Below are positions 1 to 8,960 of a DNA stretch of 64,000 nt, piece after piece. Below the pieces are notes generated by a model. It worked only from the letters and a program-made list of their open reading frames with translations. It was not told where the DNA came from and did not search any database. Origin of the DNA: Saccharomonospora xinjiangensis XJ-54 (GTDB taxonomy: Bacteria > Actinomycetota > Actinomycetes > Mycobacteriales > Pseudonocardiaceae); NCBI RefSeq assembly GCF_000258175.1, contig NZ_JH636049.1:1510982-1574981 (forward strand). The letters run 5' to 3'. The position numbers and the translations under genes are program-made. Numbering within the stretch: position 1 is the stretch's first letter; every line of letters starts with the position of its first letter.

Positions 1-1586
1 CCGCTGCCGTATCCGGCGATGAGTTGGCTGAAGGTGCCGATCCGAGTTGCCCGCACGATCTCGAACAACTCGGCACGGGAGAACGGGAAATGCTCGCACA
101 GCGCCTTCGGCTGCTCGACGCCGCACGCTGTGAGCAATCTGCCCAGGGTGGGAACGCAACTGCCGCACGAGGTGCCGGCGCGGGTGGCGGCCTTCAGCGC
201 CGCGACGGTACTCGCTCCCTCGGTGACGATGGCCTCCGTGATCGCGCCCTTCGTCACGGCGTTGCAGGAACACACCAGCGCCGAATCGGGCAAGGCCTCC
301 GCCCCCGCCCCTGGCTCCGCGCCGTCTCCACGGAGCAGGGCTGCCGGTTCGGCAGGCAGCGGCGAGCCGACGAGCGGATGCAGCAGCGCGTAACGGCTCG
401 CGTCACCCACGAGCACGCCCCCAAGCAACGTGCCGGCATCGTCGGAGACGACAAGTTTCGCGTAGGTCCCCGCCACCGCGTCGGCGAGCACTACCTCCAG
501 CGCGCCTTCCGTGGTGGCGTGCACGTCACCGAAGCTGGCGACGTCCACTCCCAGCAACTTCAGTTTCGTCGCGGTCTCCGCTCCGGGAAAGGACGCCTGA
601 CCACCCAGCAGCGTCGCCGCGACCACCTCGGCCATCGCGTAGCCCGGCGCCACGAGGCCGTAGACGTGGCCGTTGACGGCCGCGCACTCACCGACGGCGA
701 ACACATCGGGATCGCTGGTGCGACACGAATCGTCCACCAGCACGCCACCCCGCTCTCCCACCGCGAGACCGCAGGCGCGGGCAAGCTCGTCGCGGGGCCG
801 CACTCCGGCCGAGAACACCAGAAGGTCGATGTCCAGTTCGGTCCCGTCGCCGAGCACGGCGCGGAGCCGGTCGCCGTCGGCGCGGATCTCGTCGGTCGAA
901 GTTCCCGTGTGGACTTCGACGCCGAGGTCGGTGACCAGCCTACGCAGCAGGTTTCCCCCGCCCTCGTCAACCTGAAGCGGCATGAGACGGGGCGCCAGTT
1001 CCACCACGTGTGGTGTAAGGCCGAGATCCCGCAGCGCCTTCGCGGCTTCCAAGCCGAGTAGCCCACCACCCACGACGGCGGCGGCCGGACTGTCGCCGCG
1101 TTCCCTCGCGCGGTCCACGGCCACTCTGATGGCATCGAGATCGTCGATGGTGCGGTACACGAAGCAGCCCGGCAGCTCACGTCCTGGCACCGGTGGCACG
1201 AACGGCACCGAACCGGTGGCCAGCACCAGCACGTCGTAGTGCTGCACCAGACCAGCAGCTGTGCGCACTCGTCTCCGGTCGCGGTCCACCGCGACCACGG
1301 GATCACCCAGCCGCAGATCGACGGCCTCGTCACCGGCATAGTCCGCGCCGGGAAGAGTGAGCGCCTCGGCATCCCAGCCTGCCACGTAGGACGTGAGTGC
1401 AACCCGGTCGTACGCTGGCCTCGGCTCCTCCCCGAATACGACGATCCGCCACAGCTGCGCGTCATCGCCGGAACGCACAGCCTCCACCAGCCGGTGGGCG
1501 ACCATGCCGTGCCCGACCACCACAAGAGTCCGCCTCGAAACGCTCCTCGGCGACTGCCCGAATGCTCGTTCCAGTGTCCGATCCAT
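1..1586 (-). CDS. nirB: Nitrite reductase (NAD(P)H) large subunit, 3' part outside window
   Basis: Large subunit of assimilatory nitrite reductase, which passes NAD(P)H electrons via FAD and an iron-sulfur centre to siroheme to make ammonium. The 528 residues present hold an N-terminal FAD-binding loop (VVVGHGM, about 22-28), an NAD-binding loop (VVGGGLLGLEAA, about 171-182) and a BFD-like [2Fe-2S] domain (CSC near 437, CGSC near 474). The siroheme-binding half lies beyond the left edge. The ATG at 1586 has AAAGG just upstream; longer readings in other frames are shadows. It is last of four leftward genes (nasA, nasC, narK, nirB), the order I recall for the Amycolatopsis nas operon, where it is called nasB. 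Identity is firm. Confidence 0.93.
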   Translation of the reverse strand, partial: MDRTLERAFGQSPRSVSRRTLVVVGHGMVAHRLVEAVRSGDDAQLWRIVVFGEEPRPAYDRVALTSYVAGWDAEALTLPGADYAGDEAVDLRLGDPVVAVDRDRRRVRTAAGLVQHYDVLVLATGSVPFVPPVPGRELPGCFVYRTIDDLDAIRVAVDRARERGDSPAAAVVGGGLLGLEAAKALRDLGLTPHVVELAPRLMPLQVDEGGGNLLRRLVTDLGVEVHTGTSTDEIRADGDRLRAVLGDGTELDIDLLVFSAGVRPRDELARACGLAVGERGGVLVDDSCRTSDPDVFAVGECAAVNGHVYGLVAPGYAMAEVVAATLLGGQASFPGAETATKLKLLGVDVASFGDVHATTEGALEVVLADAVAGTYAKLVVSDDAGTLLGGVLVGDASRYALLHPLVGSPLPAEPAALLRGDGAEPGAGAEALPDSALVCSCNAVTKGAITEAIVTEGASTVAALKAATRAGTSCGSCVPTLGRLLTACGVEQPKALCEHFPFSRAELFEIVRATRIGTFSQLIAGYGS

Positions 1587-1705
1587 GGCGACCTTTCGTT
1601 GCCGTTCCACGGATTTCCATGCTCGTTGCGACCTGTGTCGCTCCTGCGACGGCGATGTTGCGGGCGCGTTACCCACAGCACGCGGGCGATCACGGAGTCA
1701 GCACG

Positions 1706-3088
1706 TCACACCCGAGCCCAGGCGAGGCTTGGTGAGAAGGCCGTCGCGAACCGGGTGCGCAGGTAGAACCACCAGGTGACCAGCAGACACGCCGCATAGC
1801 AGGCGCCGAACCCGGCGAGCGCGGGAACGAGGTCACCTGCCGACGACAGCGACGCGCGAAGGGCGAGGTTCACCAGCACTCCACCGAAAGCGCCGACCGC
1901 ACCGCAGATGCCCACCACGGCAGCAGACTGCCGGGCAGCCCGGGCCGCCGCAGCCCCTTGCTCCTGCCCGGTCTCCTCCGCTCGACGGACGGCGAGGGCG
2001 GCGAAGATGACGGCGATCATCCGGTAGGTGGAGCCGTTGCCCGCACCCGCACACACGAACAACATCACGAACGAGCCGAAGAACAGCCCGAAGTCATACC
2101 GCGACAGGCTGACCAGCACCCCGAGTGTGCCGAGCAGCAGAGCCGCGAAAGTCCACAGAGTGACAAGGGCGCCGCCGAACCGGTCGGACAGCCAGCCGCC
2201 GATCGGACGGGCAACCGAACCGATCGCCGCTCCCAGGAACACGAGTGAGCTGCCATCCTCCGCGAAGGTGAGGTCGAGCAGGAGAGGGAACGCGAAGGAG
2301 AATCCGATGAACGAGCCGAACGTCCCCGCATAAAGCAGCGACATCACCCAGGTGTGCTTCGCGAGCAGCGCCTCCCGGTACGCTCGGGCCTCCGGCCTCG
2401 CGTGCGTGACGCTGTCCATGAACAGCAGTGCGGCCACCGACGCGACGATCACCAGAGGCAGCCACAGCAGCGCCGCGTTCGCGAGTGTCACCCCCGTGCT
2501 CGTGCTGATCACCACGGGTACGGCGAGCTGGGTGACCGCGACGCCCAGATTGCCGCCTGCGGCGTTCAATCCGAGCGCGAGTCCCTTGGCTCGCGAGGGG
2601 AAGAAGAACGAGATGTTCGCCATCGACGACGAGAAGTTGCCACCGCCGAGCCCCATCGTCGCCGACGTGAGCAGGAAGAACCAGTACGGCGTGCCCTCGT
2701 TGGTCACCGCGAACCACAACATCGCGCACGGCAGGAGCAGCAGTCCCGAGCTGATCGCCGTCCACGCCCTGCCACCGAAGGCGGGCACCGCGAAGGTGTA
2801 GGGCACCCGCAGGGCCGCTCCGACCACGTTCGGCACAATGAGCAGCCAGAACGTCTCCCCGACATCGAAGTGGTACCCGGCAGAATCGAGGTCGGTGACC
2901 ACCACACTCATCAACACCCACACGCTGAACCCGAGGTGTTCCGAGAAAATCGAGAGCACCAGGTTCTTCCATGCGGTCCGCCGCCCCCATGACGCCCAGG
3001 ACAGCGCGTCCTCCGCGTTCCACTCGTCGAGCCACCGGCCGCGCAGCCGGAACCTCGGGGACGTCGCCGGGGTTCGCGTGATCGTCAT
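1706..3088 (-). CDS. narK: Nitrate/nitrite transporter, major facilitator superfamily
   Basis: A 460-residue integral membrane protein with about 12 hydrophobic segments, matching NarK/NasA-type nitrate or nitrate/nitrite carriers (nasK in the Amycolatopsis naming). It would bring nitrate into the cell for the reductase encoded upstream. I chose the ATG at 3088 because GGAAGGAAC precedes it at proper spacing; an upstream in-frame start at 3151 would run into nasC. The gene follows nasC by 13 bases and precedes nirB by about 120 bases, so one transcript is likely. Substrate is inferred from family and context. Confidence 0.93.
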   Translation of the reverse strand: MTITRTPATSPRFRLRGRWLDEWNAEDALSWASWGRRTAWKNLVLSIFSEHLGFSVWVLMSVVVTDLDSAGYHFDVGETFWLLIVPNVVGAALRVPYTFAVPAFGGRAWTAISSGLLLLPCAMLWFAVTNEGTPYWFFLLTSATMGLGGGNFSSSMANISFFFPSRAKGLALGLNAAGGNLGVAVTQLAVPVVISTSTGVTLANAALLWLPLVIVASVAALLFMDSVTHARPEARAYREALLAKHTWVMSLLYAGTFGSFIGFSFAFPLLLDLTFAEDGSSLVFLGAAIGSVARPIGGWLSDRFGGALVTLWTFAALLLGTLGVLVSLSRYDFGLFFGSFVMLFVCAGAGNGSTYRMIAVIFAALAVRRAEETGQEQGAAAARAARQSAAVVGICGAVGAFGGVLVNLALRASLSSAGDLVPALAGFGACYAACLLVTWWFYLRTRFATAFSPSLAWARV

Positions 3089-3101
3089 CGGTTCCTTCCG
3101 G

Positions 3102-4538
3102 TCAGGCTGTCCGAGCGAGCCAGTCGGCGATGGCACGCACCGTGTCCGCACATCCCCCGCACCCCGTGCCCGCCCGTGTCTCGGCAGCTAGCTCGTCCAC
3201 AGTGGACGATCCGGAGCGCCACGCTGTCACGAGTCTCCCCTTGCTCACGGAGTTGCACCGGCACACCACAGCGGAGGCAGGGAGGTCGGCGGCTGCCAAT
3301 GCCCTGGTGTTCGCCGGAAGTGCCCTGCCGACCAGTAGCGCCAGCCGGTCGCTCGGGGCCACCAGCCGCCGGTCGTAGAGGTGGGTCAGGGCCGCGGCGG
3401 CGTCGGGAAACCCCAGCATGATGGCCGAGGACACCCGCTCGTCATGAAGGACGAGTTTCGCGTACCGGCGCCGCACCGGGTCGTGCAACCGCAACACCTC
3501 CGCGTCGGCGCCCGGCTCGACGTGGCTGTCCCCCAGCGTCGTGAGATCCACTCCGCTCGCCTTGAGCCGGGTCACCACCGACGTCCCCCGGTACCTCGCC
3601 GAAGGCCGCGCACCAGTGAGCAGATCGGCCAGCACCGCAGCCTGGTCCCAGGCAGGCTGCACCAGACCCGTGACCGTGCCGGGATGGCGCGCGCAGTCGC
3701 CGAGCGCGTGGACCCGGACATCACTGGTGCGCAGCTCGTCGTTGACGACGATGCCGCCTTCCGCTTCGATCCCGGCGCGCTCCGCCAGTGCTGTGTCAGG
3801 ACGCACGCCCGTACACACGACCACAAGGTCGGCGGCGACCGTGCTGCCGTCGTCCAGCTTCACCCCGTCCCCGGACAGGTACCGCGCCGCCGTGCGCCTG
3901 AGACGCAACTCGATGCCCGCATCGCGCAGAGCCGCCGCGAGCACGGCTGCCGCGTCCGCGTCGAGCTGCCGGTCCAGCACGTGGGCCGCCGGATGGACAA
4001 CGGTCACGCGGTTGCCCCTGCCCGCGAGCGCCCGCGCCGCCTCCAGCCCCAGCAGACCCCCGCCCAGCACGGCGATCCGCGCGCCCCTGCTCGCCGTCCG
4101 CTCGATGCGGGCGCAATCGTCGAGCGTGCGGAACGCCACCACACCGTCGGTCAATCCGCCGTCCACCGACAGTCCTTCGACCGGCGGCACACGGGGCCTG
4201 CTGCCGGTGGCGAACACCAGAGTGTCGTAGCCCAGTTCGGAACCATCCGAGAGCCGCACCAGCCCCCTGCGAAGGTCGAGATCCACCGCTTCGACGCCGA
4301 GCCGCAGATCCACCGCGTGCTCGCGTGCCCATCCCTCGCCGTGCAGACGCACCGAGTCGGCGGCCATGGTTCCCGCCACCACCGATGGCAGCAGCACCCG
4401 GTTGTACGCACCGTGCCGTTCCGCACCCACCACCGTCAGCGCCACCCGCTCACCGTCCGGGTCCCGTCGGCGGATCTCGTCGGCCAGCCGCGCACCGGCC
4501 ATGCCATAGCCGAGCACCACCACGTGGCGAGGCCTCAT
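3102..4538 (-). CDS. nasC: FAD-dependent oxidoreductase with BFD-like [2Fe-2S] domain, nitrate reductase electron-transfer subunit
   Basis: A 478-residue flavoprotein: Rossmann FAD site at the N-terminus (VVVLGYGMAGARL), central NAD(P) site (VLGGGLLGLEAARAL), and a C-terminal BFD-like domain with cysteines CRC near 427 and CGGC near 459. It probably carries NAD(P)H electrons to NasA, like the electron-transfer subunits of Bacillus and Amycolatopsis nitrate reductase. The ATG at 4538 overlaps the nasA stop by 4 bases (ATGA), so the two are translationally coupled. It closely resembles the N-terminal half of NirB in the same operon, suggesting shared ancestry. Cofactors and fold are visible; the partner is inferred from the operon. 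Confidence 0.88.
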   Translation of the reverse strand: MRPRHVVVLGYGMAGARLADEIRRRDPDGERVALTVVGAERHGAYNRVLLPSVVAGTMAADSVRLHGEGWAREHAVDLRLGVEAVDLDLRRGLVRLSDGSELGYDTLVFATGSRPRVPPVEGLSVDGGLTDGVVAFRTLDDCARIERTASRGARIAVLGGGLLGLEAARALAGRGNRVTVVHPAAHVLDRQLDADAAAVLAAALRDAGIELRLRRTAARYLSGDGVKLDDGSTVAADLVVVCTGVRPDTALAERAGIEAEGGIVVNDELRTSDVRVHALGDCARHPGTVTGLVQPAWDQAAVLADLLTGARPSARYRGTSVVTRLKASGVDLTTLGDSHVEPGADAEVLRLHDPVRRRYAKLVLHDERVSSAIMLGFPDAAAALTHLYDRRLVAPSDRLALLVGRALPANTRALAAADLPASAVVCRCNSVSKGRLVTAWRSGSSTVDELAAETRAGTGCGGCADTVRAIADWLARTA

Positions 4539-6619
4539 GCGACGGCCTCCAGGCGGACCGCGCACACCTTGAACTCCGGCATCCGGCTCATGGGATCGAG
4601 CGCGGGATTGGTGACGAGGTTCGCCCGTTGCACACCGGGAAAGTGAAACGGCAGGAAGACGACGTCGGGACGTGCCGAAGGCACACACCGGACCCGCGCC
4701 ACGACCTCGCCCCTGCGCGACACCACTTTGCCGAGTTCGCCGTCGGCCAGTCCCGCGCGCGCGGCTGTGTCGGGATGCACCTCCACGAAGACCGCCCCGA
4801 CGGCCGCCTTCAGCTCCTCGATCACCCTCGTCTGGGCGCCCGACTGGTAGTGCTCGAGCACGCGGCCCGTCGTGGCCGTCAGCGGGTAGTCGTCGTCGGC
4901 GGGCTCGGCGGGACCGGTGTGGTCCACGGCAGTGAACCGCGCGCGGCCGTCGGGATGCGCAAAGGAGTCGGTGAACAACCTTGGTGTGCCGGGATGCCCC
5001 TCCCCCCGCACCGGCCAGTACAGCGCCTCCCCCGCCTTGAGCCTTTCGTAGCCGACGCCGGAGTAGTCCGCGGCACCGCCGCGTGATGCGGCGCCAAGTT
5101 CTGCGAACACCGCTTCCGGGTCCGTTGGGAAACGGTCGCCCGGTGCCCCGAGCCTGTGCGCCAGTCCGGCGATCACGTCGAGGTCTGTGCGTACCCCTTC
5201 TGGCGGCTGCACAGCCCTGCGTCGCAGGAGCACCCTGCCCTCCAAGTTCGTCATCGTGCCGTCCTCCTCAGCCCACTGCGTCACCGGGAACACCACGTCA
5301 GCCAGCGCGGACGTCTCCGACAGCACGAGATCCGCCGTGACAAGCAAATCCAGTGTGGACAATCGATCGACCACGTGTGCCACCCTCGGCGCCGACACGG
5401 CGGGGTTGCTGCCGAACACCAGCAGCGCCTTCGGTCCCTCCGGTGTGCCGAGCGCGTCGAGCAACTCGTACGCCGAGGGGCCGGGGCCGGGAAGTTCCTC
5501 CTCCCGAACACCCCACACCGCCGCCATGTGCCGGCGAGCCTGCGGGTCGCGAATCGAGCGGTAGCCGGGAAGCTGGTCGGCCTTCTGACCGTGTTCCCTG
5601 CCGCCCTGCCCGTTGCCCTGGCCCGTGAGGCAGCCGTACCCCGAGCCGAAGTTGCCGGGAAGGCCGTGCGCCAGCGCGAGATTGATCCACGCGCTCACCG
5701 TGTCCACCCCTGTCGCGTGCTGCTCCGCGCCCCGGCCCGTCAGTACGTATGCCCGACGCGCGGTCGAGATCAGGTCGGCGACCCTACGCTGGTCGGCGGC
5801 TGCCACGCCGGTGATGCGCTCGACCCGTTCCGGCCAGTAGGCGGCGGCCACCCGCCAGGCGTCCGCGAACCCCGTCGTCCGCCGCCGCACGTAGTTCTCG
5901 TCGAGAAGACCGTCCGCCACGGTCGAGTGCAGGATGCCCAGCGCGAGAGCCAGGTCGGTGCCGGGGGCGGGAGCGAGATGCAGCGAGGCCGACTCCGCCG
6001 TCAACGTGCGCCGTGGGTCCACCACGACCAGCCCGCCCCCGTCCGCGGCCCTGCGTAGATGCCGCATGAACGGCGGCATCGTCTCGGCCGGATTGGCCCC
6101 GACCAGCACCACGACATCGGCCTCGCCGAGATCGGTGAGCGGGAACGGCAGTCCGCGGTCCAGCCCGAACGCCCGGAGCCCGGCCGAGGCGGCCGAGGAC
6201 ATGCAGAACCGGCCGTTGTAGTCGATGCGGGACGTCCGAAGCGCCACCCTGGCGAACTTGCCGAGGAGATATGCCTTCTCATTGGTCAGGCCGCCACCAC
6301 CGAACACCGCGACCGCGTCACGACCATGCTGGGCCTGGATCTCAGTCAGTCGCGAGGCGACGAGGTCCAGTGCCTCCTCCCAGCCTGCCGGGCGCAACAT
6401 GCCGCGAGCGCGCACCAACGGCGTGGTCAGCCTCGCAGGCGACCGCAGCAGCCCGCTCGACGTCCACCCCTTCTGGCAGAGGCCACCCTGGTTCGTGGGG
6501 AACATGCGGGGTGACACCGCACCCGCCGAGCTGATCGTCATAGCGCACTGCAAGGCACAGTACGGGCAATGCGATTCGGTCAGCTCGGTGATCGGCGCCG
6601 GGGACTCCATCGACGTCAC
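4535..6619 (-). CDS. nasA: Assimilatory nitrate reductase catalytic subunit (molybdopterin oxidoreductase)
   Basis: Reduces nitrate to nitrite in the cytoplasm using Mo-bis-MGD and one [4Fe-4S] cluster. The N-terminus has the cluster cysteines C18, C21, C25 and C48 (HCPYCALQC, then GGLCQKGW), followed by the molybdopterin oxidoreductase domain and a C-terminal dinucleotide-binding domain; 694 residues is usual for the family. No Tat signal is present, consistent with the assimilatory form. The GTG at 6619 has AGGAGG five bases upstream; a second start (ATG, residue 4) is less well placed. First gene of the operon and coupled to nasC. A GlnR-type box lies about 50 bases upstream. Confidence 0.94.
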   Translation of the reverse strand: MTSMESPAPITELTESHCPYCALQCAMTISSAGAVSPRMFPTNQGGLCQKGWTSSGLLRSPARLTTPLVRARGMLRPAGWEEALDLVASRLTEIQAQHGRDAVAVFGGGGLTNEKAYLLGKFARVALRTSRIDYNGRFCMSSAASAGLRAFGLDRGLPFPLTDLGEADVVVLVGANPAETMPPFMRHLRRAADGGGLVVVDPRRTLTAESASLHLAPAPGTDLALALGILHSTVADGLLDENYVRRRTTGFADAWRVAAAYWPERVERITGVAAADQRRVADLISTARRAYVLTGRGAEQHATGVDTVSAWINLALAHGLPGNFGSGYGCLTGQGNGQGGREHGQKADQLPGYRSIRDPQARRHMAAVWGVREEELPGPGPSAYELLDALGTPEGPKALLVFGSNPAVSAPRVAHVVDRLSTLDLLVTADLVLSETSALADVVFPVTQWAEEDGTMTNLEGRVLLRRRAVQPPEGVRTDLDVIAGLAHRLGAPGDRFPTDPEAVFAELGAASRGGAADYSGVGYERLKAGEALYWPVRGEGHPGTPRLFTDSFAHPDGRARFTAVDHTGPAEPADDDYPLTATTGRVLEHYQSGAQTRVIEELKAAVGAVFVEVHPDTAARAGLADGELGKVVSRRGEVVARVRCVPSARPDVVFLPFHFPGVQRANLVTNPALDPMSRMPEFKVCAVRLEAVA

Positions 6620-6668
6620 GGGGACCTCCTGCCTGATCGGCGGCGATACCCGACGCTAAAGAGCCTGT

Positions 6669-6695
6669 GTTACCCGGACTGTGCCACTGTGTTAC
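6669..6695 (-). promoter_or_regulatory. Candidate GlnR box upstream of nasA
   Basis: On the minus strand GTAAC occurs twice exactly 22 bases apart, about 50 bases before the nasA start. GlnR boxes in actinomycetes follow gTnAc-n6-GaAAc-n6 repeats, which also recur every 22 bases. Between the two a-sites the b-site reads GCACA, a partial match. GlnR control of nas genes is well known in Streptomyces and Amycolatopsis. Occupancy here is inferred. Confidence 0.65.
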
Positions 6696-6743
6696 AGCCG
6701 TGCTGCATTCCCCAGCCTGCATCGCGAGTGTCCTCGGTGAGGA

Positions 6744-7535
6744 CTACAGCAGTTCCGTGACCTCCCCTGCCGCACGGCGAAGGCCGTCGAGGGTCGCGGC
6801 GTTGGAGCGTGGGTGCAGCGCGTGCCAGGCGAGACGGAACAACGCCGCCCGCAGCAGCAGTTGCGGCCACTCGGGCAGATGCGACCAGTTCCGCAGCAGT
6901 GCCCCGCCAGCACCGCCCCACGCCACGGCGTCCACGGCCGCGACCGCGGCCCCCCACTCGGCGGGGCGGAAGTGCGGCACGAAACCCACGAGGCCGGGCG
7001 GCCGGTCCCCATCGAACAGGAGAGTGCCGAAGAGTTCGGCGTGCACGAGCTGGTCGGCTGACCGGATCGGACGGCGGGACGGCGCGAGGATCTCGAACAG
7101 CCGTCCGCCCTTGGCTTCGTCCAGCTCGCGGTGTTCCTCACCCCAGGCGAGACGCTCGGCGACGGCGAACACGTCCCGGCGCTCGTCGAGGAAGGCCGGG
7201 CGCTCGAACGAGACCGTGGCCTGGTGCAGCCGGACAGCGGCGAGCACGGTGTCGTCCGGCCGGTGTTCGGGTGCACCTGACACATGGCGGCGCGCTCTCC
7301 AGCCCCCGACGACCCAGCGCCCGTCGCTGGCCCCGATGGGACGCGCCACCCGAAGGCTGGGCACGTCGAGGGCGGCCAGCGTGCGTGCGAGCCACACACC
7401 CTGCGCGCGGTCGGGTACGGGTTCGAGCACCACATCGCCGCAGAGCCACCCCACTCCGCAGGCCAGGGGCTCGACGTCCGCATCGCCGAGCCCGAAGGCG
7501 CGTCTGGCATGCTCCGGCGGCGGTCCCTGCATCAC
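6744..7535 (-). CDS. TIGR02569 family protein (Rv3205c-like), function unknown
   Basis: A 263-residue soluble protein resembling the actinobacterial TIGR02569 family, which in M. tuberculosis lies next to moeZ as Rv3205c; the same neighbour is found here. No catalytic motif is obvious; the length and tryptophan-rich C-terminal half recall the aminoglycoside-phosphotransferase/kinase-like fold but I cannot confirm it. Starts are GTG at 7535 or ATG at 7532. No Shine-Dalgarno is visible, but TAACGT lies six bases before the GTG, so the mRNA may be leaderless. It is preceded by a 21-bp repeat array. Confidence 0.8.
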   Translation of the reverse strand: MMQGPPPEHARRAFGLGDADVEPLACGVGWLCGDVVLEPVPDRAQGVWLARTLAALDVPSLRVARPIGASDGRWVVGGWRARRHVSGAPEHRPDDTVLAAVRLHQATVSFERPAFLDERRDVFAVAERLAWGEEHRELDEAKGGRLFEILAPSRRPIRSADQLVHAELFGTLLFDGDRPPGLVGFVPHFRPAEWGAAVAAVDAVAWGGAGGALLRNWSHLPEWPQLLLRAALFRLAWHALHPRSNAATLDGLRRAAGEVTELL

Positions 7536-7556
7536 GCGGCGACGTTACCCCGCGGC

Positions 7557-7620
7557 AAGTGCCAACACCCGCACTCTGTGCACATGCCTTTGTACTTCGC
7601 GCACGGGTCTTTGCACTTCG
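7557..7620. repeat. Short array of 21-bp repeat (family also at 32.3 and 61.4 kb)
   Basis: Two adjacent 21-bp units (7578-7598 and 7599-7619) share a GCAC core, TTTG and a terminal ACTTC. They are preceded by an oppositely oriented unit from 7557 containing AAGTGCCAACACC. The same elements (GTGTTGGCACTT and its complement, with TGCAC) build the arrays at 32347-32575 and 61410-61768. This copy fills the space between the moeZ stop and the TIGR02569 start. It is the smallest of the three. Confidence 0.7.
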
Positions 7621-7650
7621 GAACCCCCGCGAGGCAGGGATTCGCAGGGC

Positions 7651-8853
7651 TCAGTACGTCGGCAGGCTCGGGTCCACCTGGGCGGCCCAGGCGAGCACGC
7701 CGCCACCGAGATGCGTGGCGTCGGAGAAACCGGCCTTGTGCAGCGCCGCCAGTGCCTCCGCCGACCGGGCGCCCGACTTGCAGTGCAGCACGATGGGCTT
7801 GTCCTGCGGCAGTTCCGCCAGCGCCTCCCCCGACAGGATGCGGTCCTTCGGGATGAGCTTCGCGCCCTTGATGTTGACGATCTCGTACTCGTGCGGCTCG
7901 CGGACGTCGATCAGCTCGAAGTTGGCACCGGCGTCGAACTTGGCCTTGAGCTCCTGCGGCGTGATCGTGTGGCCGGACGCGGCCCGCTGCGCGTCGTCGG
8001 ACACGACGCCGCAGAACGCCTCGTAGTCGATCAGCTCGGTGATCTTCGGCGTCTCCGGGTCCTTACGGATCTTCACCTCGCGGTAGCGCATCTCGAGGGC
8101 GTCGTACGTGACGAGCCTGCCGAGCAGCGGCTCCCCGATACCGGTGATGAGCTTGATCGCCTCCGTGACCATGACCGACCCGATCGACGCGCACAGCACA
8201 CCGAGGACACCGCCCTCGGCGCACGAGGGCACCATGCCGGGAGGCGGCGGCTCGGGGTAGAGGTCCCGGTAGTTCAGGCCCTTGCCGTTCGGCGCGTCCT
8301 CCCAGAACACGCTCACCTGGCCCTCGAACCGGAAGATCGAGCCCCACACGTACGGCTTGCCCGCCAGCACGGCGGCGTCGTTGACGAGGTAGCGGGTCGC
8401 GAAGTTGTCCGTGCCGTCGAGGATCAGGTCGTAGGAGCTGAAGAGCTCCACGGCGTTCTCGGTGGTCAGCTGCTCGGTGTGGGCGACGAAGTTCACGTAC
8501 GGGTTGATCTCGGCGACGGACTCCTGCGCCGAGACGACCTTCGGCTTGCCGACGTCAGACACGCCGTGGATGACCTGCCGCTGGAGATTCGACTCGTCAA
8601 CCACGTCGAAGTCGATCACGCCGAGGGTGCCGACACCCGCCGCGGCGAGGTACAGCAGCGCGGGACTTCCCAGTCCGCCGGCGCCGATGACCAGCACCTT
8701 CGCGTTCTTCAGCCGCTTCTGGCCGTCCATGCCGACGTCGGGGATGATGAGGTGACGGCTGTAGCGCGCGACCTCTTCCTTGGTGAGTTCGGCTGCCGGC
8801 TCGACGAGCGGCGGAAGCGTGGCGTGCGGCGTTCCGCCCTCTGTAGGAGACAT
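7651..8853 (-). CDS. moeZ: Adenylyltransferase/sulfurtransferase MoeZ (MoeB-rhodanese fusion)
   Basis: Activates sulfur-carrier proteins (ThiS/MoaD type, CysO) by C-terminal adenylation and then transfers sulfur to them, serving molybdopterin and other sulfur-metabolite synthesis. The 400 residues comprise an E1-like ThiF/MoeB domain (ATP loop VIGAGGLGSPALL, about 60 residues in) and a C-terminal rhodanese domain with active-site cysteine near 358 (HCKSGARS). ATG at 8853 has GGAGG four bases before it; a longer upstream reading has no support. Rv3206c (moeZ) has the same two neighbours. The cofactor-making role fits the nearby Mo-dependent nitrate reductase, though they are separate operons. 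Confidence 0.93.
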   Translation of the reverse strand: MSPTEGGTPHATLPPLVEPAAELTKEEVARYSRHLIIPDVGMDGQKRLKNAKVLVIGAGGLGSPALLYLAAAGVGTLGVIDFDVVDESNLQRQVIHGVSDVGKPKVVSAQESVAEINPYVNFVAHTEQLTTENAVELFSSYDLILDGTDNFATRYLVNDAAVLAGKPYVWGSIFRFEGQVSVFWEDAPNGKGLNYRDLYPEPPPPGMVPSCAEGGVLGVLCASIGSVMVTEAIKLITGIGEPLLGRLVTYDALEMRYREVKIRKDPETPKITELIDYEAFCGVVSDDAQRAASGHTITPQELKAKFDAGANFELIDVREPHEYEIVNIKGAKLIPKDRILSGEALAELPQDKPIVLHCKSGARSAEALAALHKAGFSDATHLGGGVLAWAAQVDPSLPTY

Positions 8854-8960
8854 CGGTCCTCCATCTCGCGCGTGTCGCGGTCTCTCGACATCTATAACCG
8901 CGCGAGCGGGCCCGGTCTTCCCACGTCCACATGGTGGGCACCGGGCAAGGGCGTGCCGGG

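Noticed and set aside
560..1693. 377-codon minus-strand frame over nirB
   Set aside because: Trp/Arg-rich translation typical of a shifted frame; the true nirB frame with FAD and BFD motifs covers the same bases.
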